Below, piece after piece: positions 24,101 through 36,290 of a DNA stretch of 64,000 nt. The notes beneath the pieces were generated by a model. The model was not told the origin of the DNA, did not search any database, and worked only from the letters and a program-made list of their open reading frames with translations. This stretch comes from Tetrapyrgos nigripes. Its lineage: Eukaryota > Basidiomycota > Agaricomycetes > Agaricales > Campanellaceae. The stretch's first letter is position 1. Each line of letters starts with the position of its first letter. Position numbers and translations under genes: made by a program. Where the stretch lies: contig JAACJM010000005.1 of assembly GCA_013368315.1 (NCBI GenBank), positions 496,001-560,000 on the forward strand. Direction: 5' to 3'.

Positions 24101-25940
24101 TACACCCCCAACAAAATGGTTGTGCTGAGTGCTTTATGTGCACTATAATGGATAAGGCTGAAGCAAAGCACATTCATGTGTGTCTTCCTGAATCCTGGTG
24201 GGAATTTTGTGTTATGCATGCACTACACCTATACACTCACACTCCATTGCGACGCCATCAATGGCTCACACCACATGAAGTTCTTGAAAAAGAAAAGCCA
24301 TGTATGGATCACTTATGTTTTTTAGCTGCAGAGCATATGTTCATACTCCGGAGAAAGTTCGAAAGAACAAACTCTCTCCGAAGTCAGAACTAATGACCTA
24401 CCTTGGCTCTGCACCAGGTGGTCATGGCAATATCTTCATGCAGAAAAGCAATGTGCTATTTACTTCAACACAGGCAGTATTCAATGAAACTATGTTTCCT
24501 TGATGTAGCAGAATGACAAATAACTTTAAACGACTTCCTGTAACATCAAAAGATGTTCCACATGATCCTAACGAAAATATTCCTCAATTACCAATATTTG
24601 ACAGGGATGATGAAGACCTGTCAAGTCCATGCATACCTTCCAAAAGGAGACCTGATGCTCAGCATGATGATGCTGACAATCAGAGTCTGTGGGGTTCATC
24701 CCCAGGAATGCCACCCCTGAGATCTGAATCAGAACCTGAAACACCACCTCACCTTCCACCTCAGACTCCTCTGAGGTGGCCTAGGCAAACAACAAGTCCA
24801 CCTCCTGCACTGAGAAGACCTCAAAATGACAGGAGACCACCTAAAACATTTGTACCTGGCTCTAACCAGCCATGGAGACAGGGGAGCACTCAGCCCCCTG
24901 GTGAGCGTGCTCATGATGCAGATAAACAGGTCACAGCTGATAACTGTGACACTGAAAAAGTTGCAAGAGAATGTGCAGCTTGGCAACCACTAAACCAGCT
25001 GCAACAACCTGCAGCCACAGAACCACAGGATCCTGGTCCTAGTTCTGCAGGACAAAGTGACTCAGGAGATGCTGATGAAGGTCTCAAGCAACTAATGTCC
25101 ACATCAGATGATGAGTATTCTGCATCTAATACAGATGAAAACGACGATCTTTATAAAGATCAGGCAAAAATATGCTAGGAAGGGGGAGCACATTTAATAA
25201 ATCTCTTGCTTTATAATGCAATTGGATCTCCCTGTGAATGGACACTCTGAGAAATATTGCTCTTACCAAATACAGAGCAAGAGGAATGGAAGATCGCTTG
25301 CCATGAAAACTAGAGGTATTTCACAGGCATGGTACTTTCAAACTCATAGATTGTCCTGAGAACAGGAAAGTCATAAAAAACCGATGGGTCTTTGACATCA
25401 AAACTGATGGTCATAAGAAGGTGAGACTCACTGCTAAAAGTTTTTCACAGATCGAAGGTCTAGACTATGATCAAGTCTTCTCTCTAGTTGTTCGCTTCGA
25501 GACAGTGTGCCTTATCTTTGCTTGGGCAGCCCTCAATAATTGGCACATCTCAGGTGTTGATGTTCGTAGTGCCTACTTATATGGCATACTTGAAGAAGAG
25601 ATCTATATGGAACAACTGGAAAAGAGTGCAAAGTTATCCATTTACTTCATGCTCTATATGGACTTATGCAAGTGGGTCTTGCATGGTGGAAAGGTCTTGA
25701 AAAGTCCATGGCAGAACTTGGTTTCAAGCAAATTGATTCTGATGCTGGAATCTTTGTCTATAATATGAATGACTCAATAGTCATTGCTGTTGTTTACATT
25801 GATGATGCCCTATTCTGTGGAGAAAACAGAAAGCTAGTTCTCGAACTAAAGGTGAAATTCATGAAGAAATGGGAATGCAGGGATCTTGGCAATGCTAAGG
25901 AGTTTCTTAGAATGAACGTTGTCAGGGAGGGGGCAGTGTG
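21119..25940 (+). pseudogene. copia gag-pol polyprotein, copy 1, multiply disrupted
   Basis: The frame starts at ATG 21119 (MSSRSSFMSTVPELTG), just after a leader 3' splice site at 21103. Gag runs to about 22700 with an in-frame TAG near 21677 and further breaks. The protease reads DGWLLDSSASTHFT near 23263: the catalytic DSG has become DSS. Integrase blocks lie at 23600-24500 and a charged, Pro-rich linker at 24513-25178. RT begins near 25380 (NRWVFD) and includes VYIDDALF near 25795. Stops and frameshifts occur in every domain, so it cannot encode active proteins. It is useful as an outgroup for dating mutations in copy 2. Confidence 0.85.
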
Positions 25941-26893
25941 TGTCAAGGTTGTTGTTACACCCGATAGTAAACCACCCAAGTCACACAAAATGAGATCGAT
26001 TGAGAGTAAAGAGAGATATAGAGAGACAAGAGAGATATAGAGAGACAAGAGAGATATAGAGAGACAAGAGAGATATAGAGAGACAAGAGTAAGCTGACTA
26101 GGCTCTACACTGCGTAGTAGTAGTATGGAGCAGAGACAAAGTGAACGAACTACAGGATTAACTAGAATATCTGATGGTTTCTATAGAAGAACAATGAATA
26201 AGTGATAGGAAAAAGATAGAATTAAGTTTGGAGAAATAGGTGAAACATAGGAGAAAGTGGAGATATGTAGGAGAAAGATAAGATCTGTCAAGAACCACCC
26301 AAGTCACACGGTGAATCAAAATAGATTGGTGAGTTACAAACGAGACAATATTGAGTAAGGAGAAAAGAGAGATAGAAAGAGATAGAGAGGATAGAGAAGT
26401 AGTAGATACGAGTAAAGGATGAGTAGCTGACTAGACTCGACACTGCACTGTACTGAGAGTGGAGTGGAGACGAAGTGAACAGACTAAGGAACTAACTACA
26501 AGTCCTTTAGTATATATATCAAGGGAGTGAATTAGGAATAAGTGAATAAGTGGGAATGTCCATGGAGATAGGAATCGGAGGAGATAAAGGATGAACAGTC
26601 AGATCAAGTGATGGTAACCTAAACAAAGCAGATGATGATGGTAAAGATAAGAGAAATGAATAGTAGTCCGTGGAGGTAAGAAGTGAATAGACCGGCGATT
26701 CGTGACAAGATCGATCGAATGGAAGATTGATTGATAGTTATTATAGAGTTTGACAGTTTTTATAAGGTTCAAAGTCAGTAATATAAGGCTTAAAAGGTTT
26801 ATTGAGGAAATGCGATAGACGAATGATCAGAAAATGGGTTCAATAATGAAGTAGAGGAGGAAGGAGGACAAAGAACTGTAGCAGTTTGTGACA
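25941..26893 (-). repeat. 3' LTR of the gypsy element, split by a nested LTR
   Basis: The two parts, 25941-26285 and 26713-26893, form one LTR after removing the nested insertion and one AGATC copy. Four tandem copies of a 19-bp AGAGATATAGAGAGACAAG unit lie near 26010-26087. Confidence 0.8.
26286..26707 (-). mobile_element. nested solo LTR of a related gypsy subfamily
   Basis: 422 bp from TGTCAAGAACC to GATTCGTGACA are flanked by AGATC duplications (26281-26285 and 26708-26712), inside the 3' LTR of the older gypsy element. Its body differs from the host LTR, so it comes from another subfamily. Confidence 0.88.
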
Positions 26894-26949
26894 TTACCCG
26901 CTCTTTAAGCTGTGCTTTTGCCTGGAGCACATGTGTACTTTTCCAAATA

Positions 26950-29900
26950 TCCTCCATGTTAATTCCCATTGAACATACTGTAGATCCTGCTTGTATCAGG
27001 TTTGGTGGACGATACACATCTGGGTGTTCTTGATGAAAAGTCTTGATCATATCCTTCAGTTTTGTGAAGCTGGCTCCCATGAATTTTCAGAGTCCAACCA
27101 AGTATTGCACTCCTCAACAATTCCTAGTTGGCTTTGAGTCTAGGATCGCTTCAATGTCATACTTGTTATCCTCTGGTAGTAATTCCACTGGCTCACCTGG
27201 GTAGTTCACTCCATGGTGAAAGTAGTGAAGCGTGGAAAACTGGGTGAATTCACCAGGTGTTTGGCAGTTTGAGACGATAGTTAACTTCACCAATTACATC
27301 AGTGATTTTGAATGGTCCGTGATGACAGTTTTCCAACTTAGCTTTTGGCCTAGTTGTCTTTAAGTTCTTCCTGTCCAGCAGTACTTTATCTCCAACTTTG
27401 AACTTCACTCCTTCTTTTACATGGTCCATATTCTGCCTCTTCATCAACTCTGCAGCAGTCGTTAGACTTGCTTTCAACTCTTCATGTAGTACTTCTAAGT
27501 TCTGTAGACGTTCTTCAACTTTTGGTATGTGTGAAGAGGGATTAATCGAAGGAAAGAGTCAAGGAAGATATCCATCAAGTAGTTCAAAGGGTGATTTCCC
27601 AGTGGCTGAATGTAATTGGCGTATGGCAAATATTTGACCCAGTCGTCTTGACAGTAAGTATTGTTTGAGTTCTTGATTGAACCTTTGGTCTTGCCATCTG
27701 TTTGGGGGTGATAAGTCATACTAAGAGCTGAGGTGATACCTAACTTAGCATATATTCCTCTCATAACTTGACTCATGAACTGGGGTCCTTGGTCCAATAT
27801 CATTTTGTCCCAAAGACTGTAATGTCGCCACATGTTATTGAACAATATGTCGATAGTACTGTCACTATCAATATCTTTTTGACAAGGAGTCGCCCAATCA
27901 ACTGTTATGTGGATTGCATTGAAGCCTTCGCATTCTGGAAGATCTATGATAAAATCAGTGGTAATAGTACTGAAGGGTTGTTCTGGAATGTTGTTTGGGA
28001 CCAATGGTACATGCAATGGATGGTTTTGTGCCTTGGTCAATTGGCAAGTAGCACATCCTTTAACATAATCACAGACAAATACTGACATACTGGGCCACCA
28101 GAATTCTCTACTGATCAATTCGTATGTTTCAAACCAGCCTGGATGTCCTGCAGTGAGACTATCGTGATGCATCTTGACTATGTCTCTTCGTAATTGTTGA
28201 TTGTTTGGAACATAAATTTTTCCTCGAAACAGGATGATTCCATCATCGTAATTCCAATAGGTTTTGGACCAACGAGTGTGGACCATTGTTTAAGATGACT
28301 TGGAGAGCACTCACAACTTCAGTGTCTTTCTTTGGGCTCTCCTTAATATGCCTTCTCAGTTCACCATCTCCAATTGCAACTACTGTTCCTGGTCTCATAG
28401 CTCAAATTCTGAAAAACTATCCTTGTTGTCATCTTCAACCCCCTCTTTATGATCTGGTCTTCAAGAGAGAGGATCGCTTCAGTTGAGACTTCCAGGTTTG
28501 TGAATGAGCATGAAATCAAATCTGGTAAGAAACAAAGCCATCCTTGCTTATCATCAGCTAAGTTTCTGCAAAGTAGTGAAATATTCCAAGTTTTTGTGGT
28601 CTGTAAGGATTTTGATAGTATGTGGTGCACCTTCAAGATAGTGCTGCCTAGCTTCCAAAGCCCATATAATTGCCAGCAACTCCTTATCATGGATATTGTA
28701 GTTTCATTTGGTCTCAGATAAGGATTTTGATAGGTAGGCAATTGGATGCCACTTATTGTCAGACCCTTTCTGTGATAGAATCCCTCCTGTAGCATAGTCA
28801 GAAGCATATATTTCTACTCGATATGGCTTAGAATGATTGGGCATTAAGAGGACTGGTGAGGAAGTGAACACATCTTTAAGTGCCTGAAAGGCTTCTTCCG
28901 CATTGACAGACCATTTCCAGGGTTCATCCTTTTTCATTAGATCAAAAAGCAGTCGAGCGACTTTCGAAAAGTCTTGTATGAATCGACAGTAGAAGTTTCT
29001 GAATCCAAGAAACAATTGAACATGTTTGACCATTCATGGGGTTGGCCATTTGGTAATGCCTTTGACTTTGACTGGATCCATGGCCAGTGTATTGTGAGAA
29101 ATGACTGAATTGGCTTCAAAGATGCACTTCTCTGGTTTGGCATAAAGGTTGTTATCCTGGAGTTGTGAGAGTACCTGTTCAACCATTTGTCGATGTTCTT
29201 CTAGAGTCTCTGTGAAGATCAAGATGTCGTCCATGTAGATGACCACCTTCCCAGAATCAATAAGGTCCTTAAAAAGGGTGTTCATCATTGCCTGGAACAT
29301 TGCAGGAGAGTTCATAAGACCAAAAAACATCACTGTTGGTTCAAAAAGCCCTCTATTTGTCTTGAATGCAGCTTTCCATTCATCTCCTTCTTTTATTCAC
29401 ACATTATTATATCCCCATTGAAGGTTGATTTTTGAGAAAATTCATGCCCCTTTAAGTTTATCTACCAGTTCCAATATGAGTGGTAAAGGGTATTCGTTCT
29501 TGATGGTCCCTTTATTTAATACTCGATAGTCCTGTACAGGGCATAGCTTTCCGTCTTTCTTTTTAACAAAAAAGAAGGGACTTGCCATCAGAGACTTTGA
29601 CAGTCTTATGTATTCCTTTTCCAAGTTCTCATCAATGAAGTTGTCAAGTTCCTTTTGTTCCTTAGGGATAAGGGATAGGTTTTGCAAGAACGAGGTTCAA
29701 AATCTGGTTTCAGGTCAATGGCATGATCCCATTCGCCACATCTTTGTAATCGTTCTGAAGTTTGTTTATCAAAAACTGGTAAAAACTGATGATATTGGGG
29801 TGGAATCTTATCTGTAAGTGGTACGTCCTCTTTCATCTTTTGGGCTGATTCTGCCAGTTGTTCAGCCTTTGTAAATCCTGCACAAATAGGTATTTCCAAA

Positions 29901-30640
29901 TCTGATGTCGGGTACTCTTCTTCTTTTCCAAACAGACCCTCTAACACTTCTTGTTCCCATTGGTTCAGAACATCCTCCCAACCAAAGTCTTATTCAGTAA
30001 AAATAGCTGTAGATTCTGAGGAACAGTGAAAGGATTGAATAGGGACCTGACAGTGCTGACCTCCCACCTTTGGCTGTGCAATTGTTTTGAACTGTCCAAT
30101 TGGTTCTGACCATTTCACTTGGTAGTTCGTGGGTCAATAATAGTCAATTTGGGAGATTGGGGCTTGGTGCATAGGTTGAGGATAGGGGGTTGTTCTAAAG
30201 TACATGTTTCAGGACATCTAACCATATCCACCCTAGAAAATGACCAATCTATCTCTGGATTATTCTCTTCTAACCAATCGGTACCAAGAATTATATCATG
30301 ATCTCCAATGTCTGTAACATAGAATTCAGCTGTCTCTTTGTGATATGATCTCTTGTTCTGAGAATAGATGTGGAGTTTTTGAATGGTGTAGTGGCATACC
30401 CATCCCATGGTGTTTTCAGAACTGTCAATGTTTCATACAGGGAAAGGATTTTTGATGGGGAGGAGAGTTAAACGATTTTCTTGTGTGAAATGTCTGTTAA
30501 TAATAATGCCTTCCACACCACTGTCTATTAGAGCTTCTGCATCGATTTGTGTTATTGAGGGTACCTGTCAGTTATGGGTGACTGCTGACATTCTCAATTC
30601 TGAAGGAAAGGTACACTCACAAAAATGGTTTAAAACATGA
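26950..30640 (-). pseudogene. gypsy pol: protease, RT, RNase H, integrase and chromodomain remnant
   Basis: On the minus strand, protease ALIDSGVEG lies near 30520 and ILGTDWLEENNP near 30270. RT has MFFGLMNSPAMFQ and the catalytic YMDDIL (29333-29220). RNase H has ASDYATGGILSQ near 28800. The integrase (28286-27495) has an HHCC-like finger ending CATC and the core aspartates in TTDFI and LDQGPQF. The third catalytic position reads TDGKTKGS instead of TDGxTE, so the DDE glutamate is lost. A GPF-type C-terminal module (HGPFKITDVIGEVNYRL) near 27310 is followed by a decayed chromodomain (YDIEAILDSK near 27150). Multiple frameshifts and stops separate the parts, so the copy is dead. Confidence 0.85.
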
Positions 30641-30679
30641 TATCGATTGTTCATATATTCCTTCTGATGACGTAGCAGA

Positions 30680-31683
30680 GGAGTGATTCAAAAATCCATC
30701 ATCTTTGCCACAACATCTTTCAAATATACACTAGCTTGTTCCTTTTCTTCTCCTTCCAATCCCTTGACCTTGTTTACCATATCTGAAATATCTTTAATTA
30801 CATTTGGAGACACCAATGCCTGTGCTACTGTTACAGGTGATGAACTGGGAGATGACGATGACAGTGTTATAGTGGACATATCGGCTATCCTAACAGCACG
30901 AGGAGAGAAGTTTCAAGAGGTATTTTGAGACATTGATGTCCTTGAAGTGTTGCTCAGAAACGTCAGACATTTGTTGCTCATGTGTCCAGGTTGTCTCCAT
31001 GCGAAGCATGCTCTTAGTTTTTGGAGTCAGTCCCTTTCTTCAGGTGTTAGTTTAGGTAAAGGAGTAAAGGATGAGTTAGCACATGGTCCCATATTCATAA
31101 GCGCATTTATGCTTGCTACCGTTTGTCCCTGAGAAGGACCTGAGTTCATCCTTAGCATAGAGAATGGTTTCGAACGTCCTTCTTTTCTCTCTCATTTAAC
31201 CATTCTAAATGGAGATCCATTGCCCTATCCCTATACTCATCAAAGTCCTTCCACTTTGGCATGTTTTTCCCACTGACTTCCGAAGATCCTTTGGAAGACC
31301 TGCCTTACTCTGCTCCATATGTATCAAAAATACTATTGTAACTACTAATGTCCATTCCCTTCATCCTAGCGTTCTTGATCTTGGATCATACAACCTTGTC
31401 AGCAGTGAGGGCTTTGAAATCCTTCTTAAACCTGTCTTTTATCCCTTCAAAGTTGTCCATCACCTGTCTTCTCATGCAACTCGCTCATTTTCCTCATCAT
31501 CTTCTCGCTCTGTGATATGTTGAGTTGCCCAATCTCCTCCTTTTTCTTTTCCTTGAACTTCCACAAATTTCCTTTGCCATCTGCAATATAATAAGTGTCT
31601 TGTTTCGATCTGGGCCAATAAGCGTGTGGATGGTCTGCACAGGGAAGAGTTGGGTCTGCAGATTCTGTTTGTTGACTTGTCAT
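30680..31683 (-). pseudogene. gypsy gag remnant
   Basis: The likely N-terminus MTSQQTESADP starts at 31683. Near 31000 a CCHC-like knuckle reads CFAWRQPGHMSNKC, in which the second cysteine has become Trp. The region is broken by several stops. It lies upstream of protease in the same orientation, as expected for Ty3/gypsy. Confidence 0.65.
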
Positions 31684-32285
31684 ATACTGTTTCTACAATC
31701 TCTTAGAGCCTTCTCTTCTGCCCTTTAAGTTAGAACAAAGGTTCAAAGATGAAGGATGAAGGTGTGCCATAGTCTGTAAGGAATGGAGGTCCTGTAGGCA
31801 TGTTGTATTCTTTGAAGAACAGAACAGTTTTCTCAGTATTGAGGTGGAGAGTGACTCGTATGTACGAGTAAACAGAAAGGATCATGTCACCTGGTTCCAA
31901 TTTCCAAACCCAACAATGTATGCAGATGAAGTTTTGATTGTAGCTCCAAGGATCTGCCCAGATGCCTTCTGCATGGCTACACCAGTACTCGGTGTGTGGT
32001 AGATTGAGTGGAAGAGAGAGAGGTTGTTTGTAGTCAGGCAGGTAGACAGGATGAAAAGAATATATGAAGAGGAGGATGATTGTTGCTACACTGTTACTTG
32101 GAGTACACAGCAGATTTGCAGCCTACTCGAAGTAGTATCTGCTAGCAATTGAAATGTATTCGAATTGCAGGGAAGGAATATGAATCAAGATAGAAAAAGG
32201 GAAGAAATTTTGAGAATAGAGATGGACAAGATAGATGAGGAAGACACTCAAGATAGTGAGGTGGGTGTAGGGGAGTTCATTCAAG

Positions 32286-32494
32286 TGTCAAGGTTGTTGT
32301 TACACTCAATAGCAAACCACCCAAGTCACACAAATCAAGAGATATAGAGAGACAAGAGTAAGCTGACTAGGCTCTACACTGTGTAGTAGTAGCACAGAGT
32401 GGAAACAAAGTGAATGAACTACAGGATTAACTAGAATGTCTGATGGTTTATATAGAAGAACAATGAATAAGTGATAGGAAAAAGATAGGATTAA
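32286..32494 (-). repeat. 5' LTR remnant of the gypsy element
   Basis: It starts TGTCAAGGTTGTTG like the 3' LTR at 25941 and stays similar to AGGATTAA at 32494, then breaks off at CACTGCGGGCATAGG. The rest of the LTR is not found further right in the window. Confidence 0.75.
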
Positions 32495-32864
32495 CACTGC
32501 GGGCATAGGTAGCTCTTATCAATGAGAAGAGCCTGAGATCATAGTGAGAAGAGCAAGATCAATCATAAGGAATCCTGGTGATCCTGCTGGCCACATGCCA
32601 TAAATGCGGTAGAATACTTATTAATATATTTTATAGTGATACAATATGTTCATGTACAAAAACAGGAAAACGAGAAATACTATTCAAACTAATCGTAGAC
32701 TAAAGGATCCACCTCAAATGACCGGTGACCAGTGACCCCCAGTGAAAAGTCCATATGGTGAGATAAACAAGAAGGGTGTTTTGGCTCATTCTGGCTAACA
32801 ATCACTTTTTCAGATGGCAACCTTACAGCGAGCACGTCAGTTTTGTCCAGACCAAGTTGCACAG

Positions 32865-33032
32865 CAACAAGTAATGGGTGCTCTGGACATGCGCAGGGAA
32901 AACATGGTATGACTGTAGTGATACGCAAGCTGATATTTTGTCATTGGCGTCTGCGCAGCCAGACTGAATGATGAAAACGTCTTTGTCTCGGACAGGCTCA
33001 AAGATTTTGACATTGATTTCACCATTGGAAAA
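32865..33032 (-). pseudogene. PRPP synthetase fragment
   Basis: The minus-strand translation has FSNGEINVKIFEPVRD, then KDVFIIQSGCADANDKI, then after frame changes RITTVIPCFPCA and SRAPIT. These match, in order, the N-terminal core of ribose-phosphate pyrophosphokinase, which makes PRPP for nucleotide, His and Trp synthesis. Only about 60 of roughly 320 residues remain, with at least two frameshifts and a deletion where the DKKDK segment should be. It is flanked by unrelated sequence on both sides. This is a captured or relic fragment, not a functional gene. Confidence 0.75.
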
Positions 33033-33224
33033 GTTTCAGACGGTACATGATGACAATATACAATGTATACTGTGGATGCGTGAAGTAGAATCAATGGAAA
33101 TATAACTGAAGAAATTTTTTGATCAGTAAGAAAGGAATACGCAGCTGTATCACTCAACACGTCGTATCCGAACTCCACTCCTCTAGCGCCTTCCATTAAT
33201 CACCAACACCTCCACCATCACCGT

Positions 33225-34357
33225 CTTCATCTTCCTCCACTGGGAGTTCTGAGAAATGACTTGCCAGAATCAACGCTTTCGACATCTGCTCCCTCCAAAA
33301 TGCCAGCCAGGCCCTTCGTCACTTTGGTTCTTTCCTCTCCAGATACTGCACTCATCTCTGCTAAACCCTTTTAACTGCCTTTCCTGTTCTTCAGCAACGA
33401 ACTCAACCCACTTGAAGTCGTGTCAAACAGATTGACTTCCTTCCCATAAAACCCCCGCAGAAGTATACCCTTCTCATATGCATTCACATACATCTCGAAT
33501 GCATCAGCTAATACGGATGATGCTTCACGATGCAGGAGTTTGATTACACCGTGTTAGGAAAGGGAGAGGTAGATAGAGTGGAGAGGAAGGTAGGAGACGA
33601 ACGAGTTTCGTTACAAGGAAATGAATGAATGACAGCTTTAGCTTAATGCATTCAAAAGAAGAAGAATTGAAGGATAACCCACCTTAGAATATCGACTGCA
33701 AGCCAAATCCTTCCAACATCCTTCCAGCTCTCTTGCTACATCCTCCCTGTCCTCTTTCACTCCGTACTTCACCACTGTAGCATCATGCTTAAACACGATA
33801 TCCCTCAGATAACATCCATGAGATTTTTGATGTTTTTGCCTTTCACTGGAAGAGATAGACTGAGCACGAGCGAGTGCCCAGTGGGATTTTGCTTGTGAGA
33901 GTAAGGATGCATGGGGTTTGAGAGATTTACAGTGGGCCGCCTTGATTTTGCTGGAGAGGTGTCAGTTGGAGAAAGCGAAGTAAAACTCCATGAAATACCA
34001 TTCGGGATGTTTTTCAAACTTCAAGCCTTTGCCGTCTTCACCATTGATGTCCATGGCATACTTGTCTTTGTCATCCACAGCAAAATCTTCGTCTTCTCCA
34101 TCTTCAGCTCCCTCGTCGTCATTGTCCCTAGTGATGGGCCTACTCCGTTTGAGCCTTACTTCCTCCTCTCCTTTTTTCATGGTCGTTGTGGCCTTTGATG
34201 CAGTGATACTCGTCAACTTGGCTTTGGGTTTGGAATCGGATTCTGACTTTATCTTGATCTTTTCAGCCACCAATTTCTTCTTTTTCAGGACTGGTCCATC
34301 TACGTCTGAAGCTGAGCGCTTTTTCGAACCCTTCTGAGTGGAAACAAGGGAGGGCAT
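33225..34357 (-). pseudogene. PUF6/Puf-A type pumilio-repeat protein fragment
   Basis: It starts MPSLVSTQKGSKKRSAS at 34357 with a basic then acidic nucleolar-type N-terminus (KKKKLVAEK, DNDDEGAEDGED). Further left, in shifted frames, are SHWALARAQSISSSERQKH, then RDIVFKHDATVVKYG, then EDREDVARELEG and FLVTKLVRLLP. The fragment ends with LLHREASSVLADAFEMY, KGILLRGFYGKEV and KGLAGILEGADVE. This is the order of the N-terminal half of PUF6-family RNA-binding proteins involved in ribosome biogenesis. At least one intron (GTGGGT donor near 33684) is retained, frameshifts occur near 33960 and 33815, and the C-terminal half is missing. Retained intron structure argues against a processed copy. Confidence 0.75.
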
Positions 34358-34953
34358 CGTCGAGGACGTCAAGAAGGTAAGAAGAAACTCTTGCTGGAAT
34401 TTTGCGAAAGCGTTTAGGGAAGAGGTGATGTTAAGGGTCTGTTTAATGCAGAGGATTGAGAGAAGGCAGGTTTGAATCCAGAGTTTTATGAGGATTTGAG
34501 AGGAAAGATGGTGTTTGAACCCAAGGGTATGGAGAAAACCAAATCGAAGAACCACTATGTCGAACAAGTGACCCCAAATCTTGTGAAAATGAATATCGGG
34601 TACGAATCTTGACTGAGAGTAAGGTAGTAGAGCGTCGCCATGTATTACATATGCTCATGATAACTGTACAATTATTGAAACCAGAAGCAAGTCAAGACTG
34701 AGGGTAAGTAGTGCTGCGTTGTGTACATCTATCCATTGACACTTTGAATACCGTCCTCAAGAGCTTTCTTGACCATCACCAGAGGTCAAGCAAAAGTTGA
34801 CAAATCAAACAGTTCTTGGTGTCTGTCACCTCCTATGCCTGTCAAATGATTAGCATCCAAGAACAAGACCCGAGCGTTGGAATACAGACAATATGGACCA
34901 TTGGCTGTACATGATATTGTCGCAAGGAGAGGTGTACTTGCTTCTCTGTCGCA

Positions 34954-35253
34954 CTATGTTAGTGAGTACATTGAGAATTGACCAATGTGCACACCTGCTG
35001 CGACTAACTTATCTCCTCTGCACTGTTCCCTAGTAGCTCGCCTGTACTTCCATCCTGCACATTTACAACACCACTGGTCAAGACGTCGTGTCTCGTCTTG
35101 CATCGTACGACCGATTTTGAACACTTTTGACTTTCCCAACCGGAACGCATACAAAATCCCATCTTTCAAGCATGTCTTTCGACGCCGCTTGCGTTTTTGG
35201 AGGTCAACTCGTGATTTGGAGGATGATTTAAATTTCAGAAACGAAGACGACAA
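34954..35253 (-). pseudogene. GIY-YIG-like (T5orf172/MUG113-type) domain fragment
   Basis: The translation contains GILYAFRLGKSKVFKIGRT followed by RRLDQWCCKCAG. This resembles the YxY...KIGRT...R core of T5orf172/MUG113 domains, a GIY-YIG nuclease relative common in basidiomycetes. The open frame has no ATG (it begins at a TTG at 35253) and the usual C-terminal half is absent, so it is a fragment. It lies between the PUF6 fragment and the copia insertion, on the same strand as the neighbouring fragments. The family call is moderate because only one motif is clear. Confidence 0.5.
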
Positions 35254-35922
35254 TTGAAATCAACGAGAACGTAGGTCCATGGCAGAGGATTTTAGAATCG
35301 AGAAATAGATGTGTTTTGGTCAGCAGCGAGAAAGTCGCGTCTGGCGCAATAGAGGCAATGTAAGCATAATGAATACAGGCTCGTCGGTTAAACTAGAGAG
35401 GTGACATTAGACTACAAGATCAGAATGGCTAATAGCGATGAATATCCAACCACCAGATAAAACTCTGTGCCGCGAACTTGAAGCGCACTAAAGCACAGTA
35501 TAGGACGATATGTAAGATATACCCTTTGCTGGTCAAACTGATGTCTATCGCCATATCAATCGTGCGCCCAAGCACAGTATTCAACATCAGTGCCCTCTAG
35601 TGCCCAGGCTTTGACTTCGTTCACAAATATGTGTAGAATTTTCGGTTCTGGAGATCCAAATCTGTACAATTATTGTATTGAGGTCAGGTCAACGCATTTG
35701 ACCTACTTGGCAACAAAATTTCTCCCTTAACACTTCCCTTCTCCTTCACCTCGTCTAACTCACCCCACGCCCCCCTCAACTCTTCACCTACTTTTCTACA
35801 CTCCCCATCATACGCTTCACAAGCTTCTGCCTAGTGCTCTCTTATCTCTCCCTCAATGCCTTCTCTGAGTCAACTTGGCCTCTACCTGTGTCGACCTTTT
35901 CTGAACCTCAACAAGATGAGCC

Positions 35923-36290
35923 TGTTGAATTGGCGCATTCAGTTGCAGCCATCAACGTCATCTATGTAGAACAATAGTAGTAGTTATAAATAGAACAATA
36001 AGATTATATAGACAATAAATGTAGTACGACAATAGTGTACAAAACCAGCATTGTACTATCAAGTACAATAGAATCTTATTGTTACTCTAGTATTAGTTTA
36101 CATGTATTTGTACCTCCTCAAAGGTATATAAGGACTCGTAGATAGTCCTCCAAATAACAAGTTTTATACTTAACTCTCATCGCTCAATAAGCCTCTTACA
36201 AGCCTTACAAGCTATTCTCTATCCACAGGTAAGTTGCGTAGTTGCCACTGCGTTTAGTAGTGTACAGGACCGTACCATGCCTGCTTAACA
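35923..36290 (+). repeat. 5' LTR of copia copy 2
   Basis: This 368-bp LTR runs TGTTGAATTGGC to CTGCTTAACA, with a TATATAAG promoter box near 36125 and a splice donor CAG|GTAAGT at 36229. Confidence 0.95.

Larger units (their letters stand above)
20410..25940 (+). mobile_element. Ty1/copia element, copy 1, old and truncated by a gypsy insertion
   Basis: The 5' LTR (20410-20734) is followed by the primer site and a leader, then gag, protease, integrase and reverse transcriptase in copia order. The element stops abruptly inside RT at 25940, where the gypsy LTR begins. The rest of RT, RNase H and the 3' LTR are missing from the window. It is homologous to copy 2 (35923-42974) but clearly divergent. 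Confidence 0.85.
25941..32494 (-). mobile_element. Ty3/gypsy chromovirus-type retrotransposon, degenerate
   Basis: The coding order from right to left is gag, protease, RT, RNase H, integrase and a chromodomain remnant, so the element reads on the minus strand. The left LTR is 25941-26893, interrupted by another LTR. The right LTR survives only as 32286-32494. It inserted into the RT of copia copy 1. Because the right end is truncated, its 5-bp duplication cannot be checked. Confidence 0.85.

Noticed and set aside
27398..28085. Plus-strand frames over the gypsy integrase
   Set aside because: They are antisense shadows of the minus-strand integrase.
32689..33196. A complete PRPP synthetase gene
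   Set aside because: Conserved blocks sit in different frames, the N-terminus and about 250 C-terminal residues are missing.
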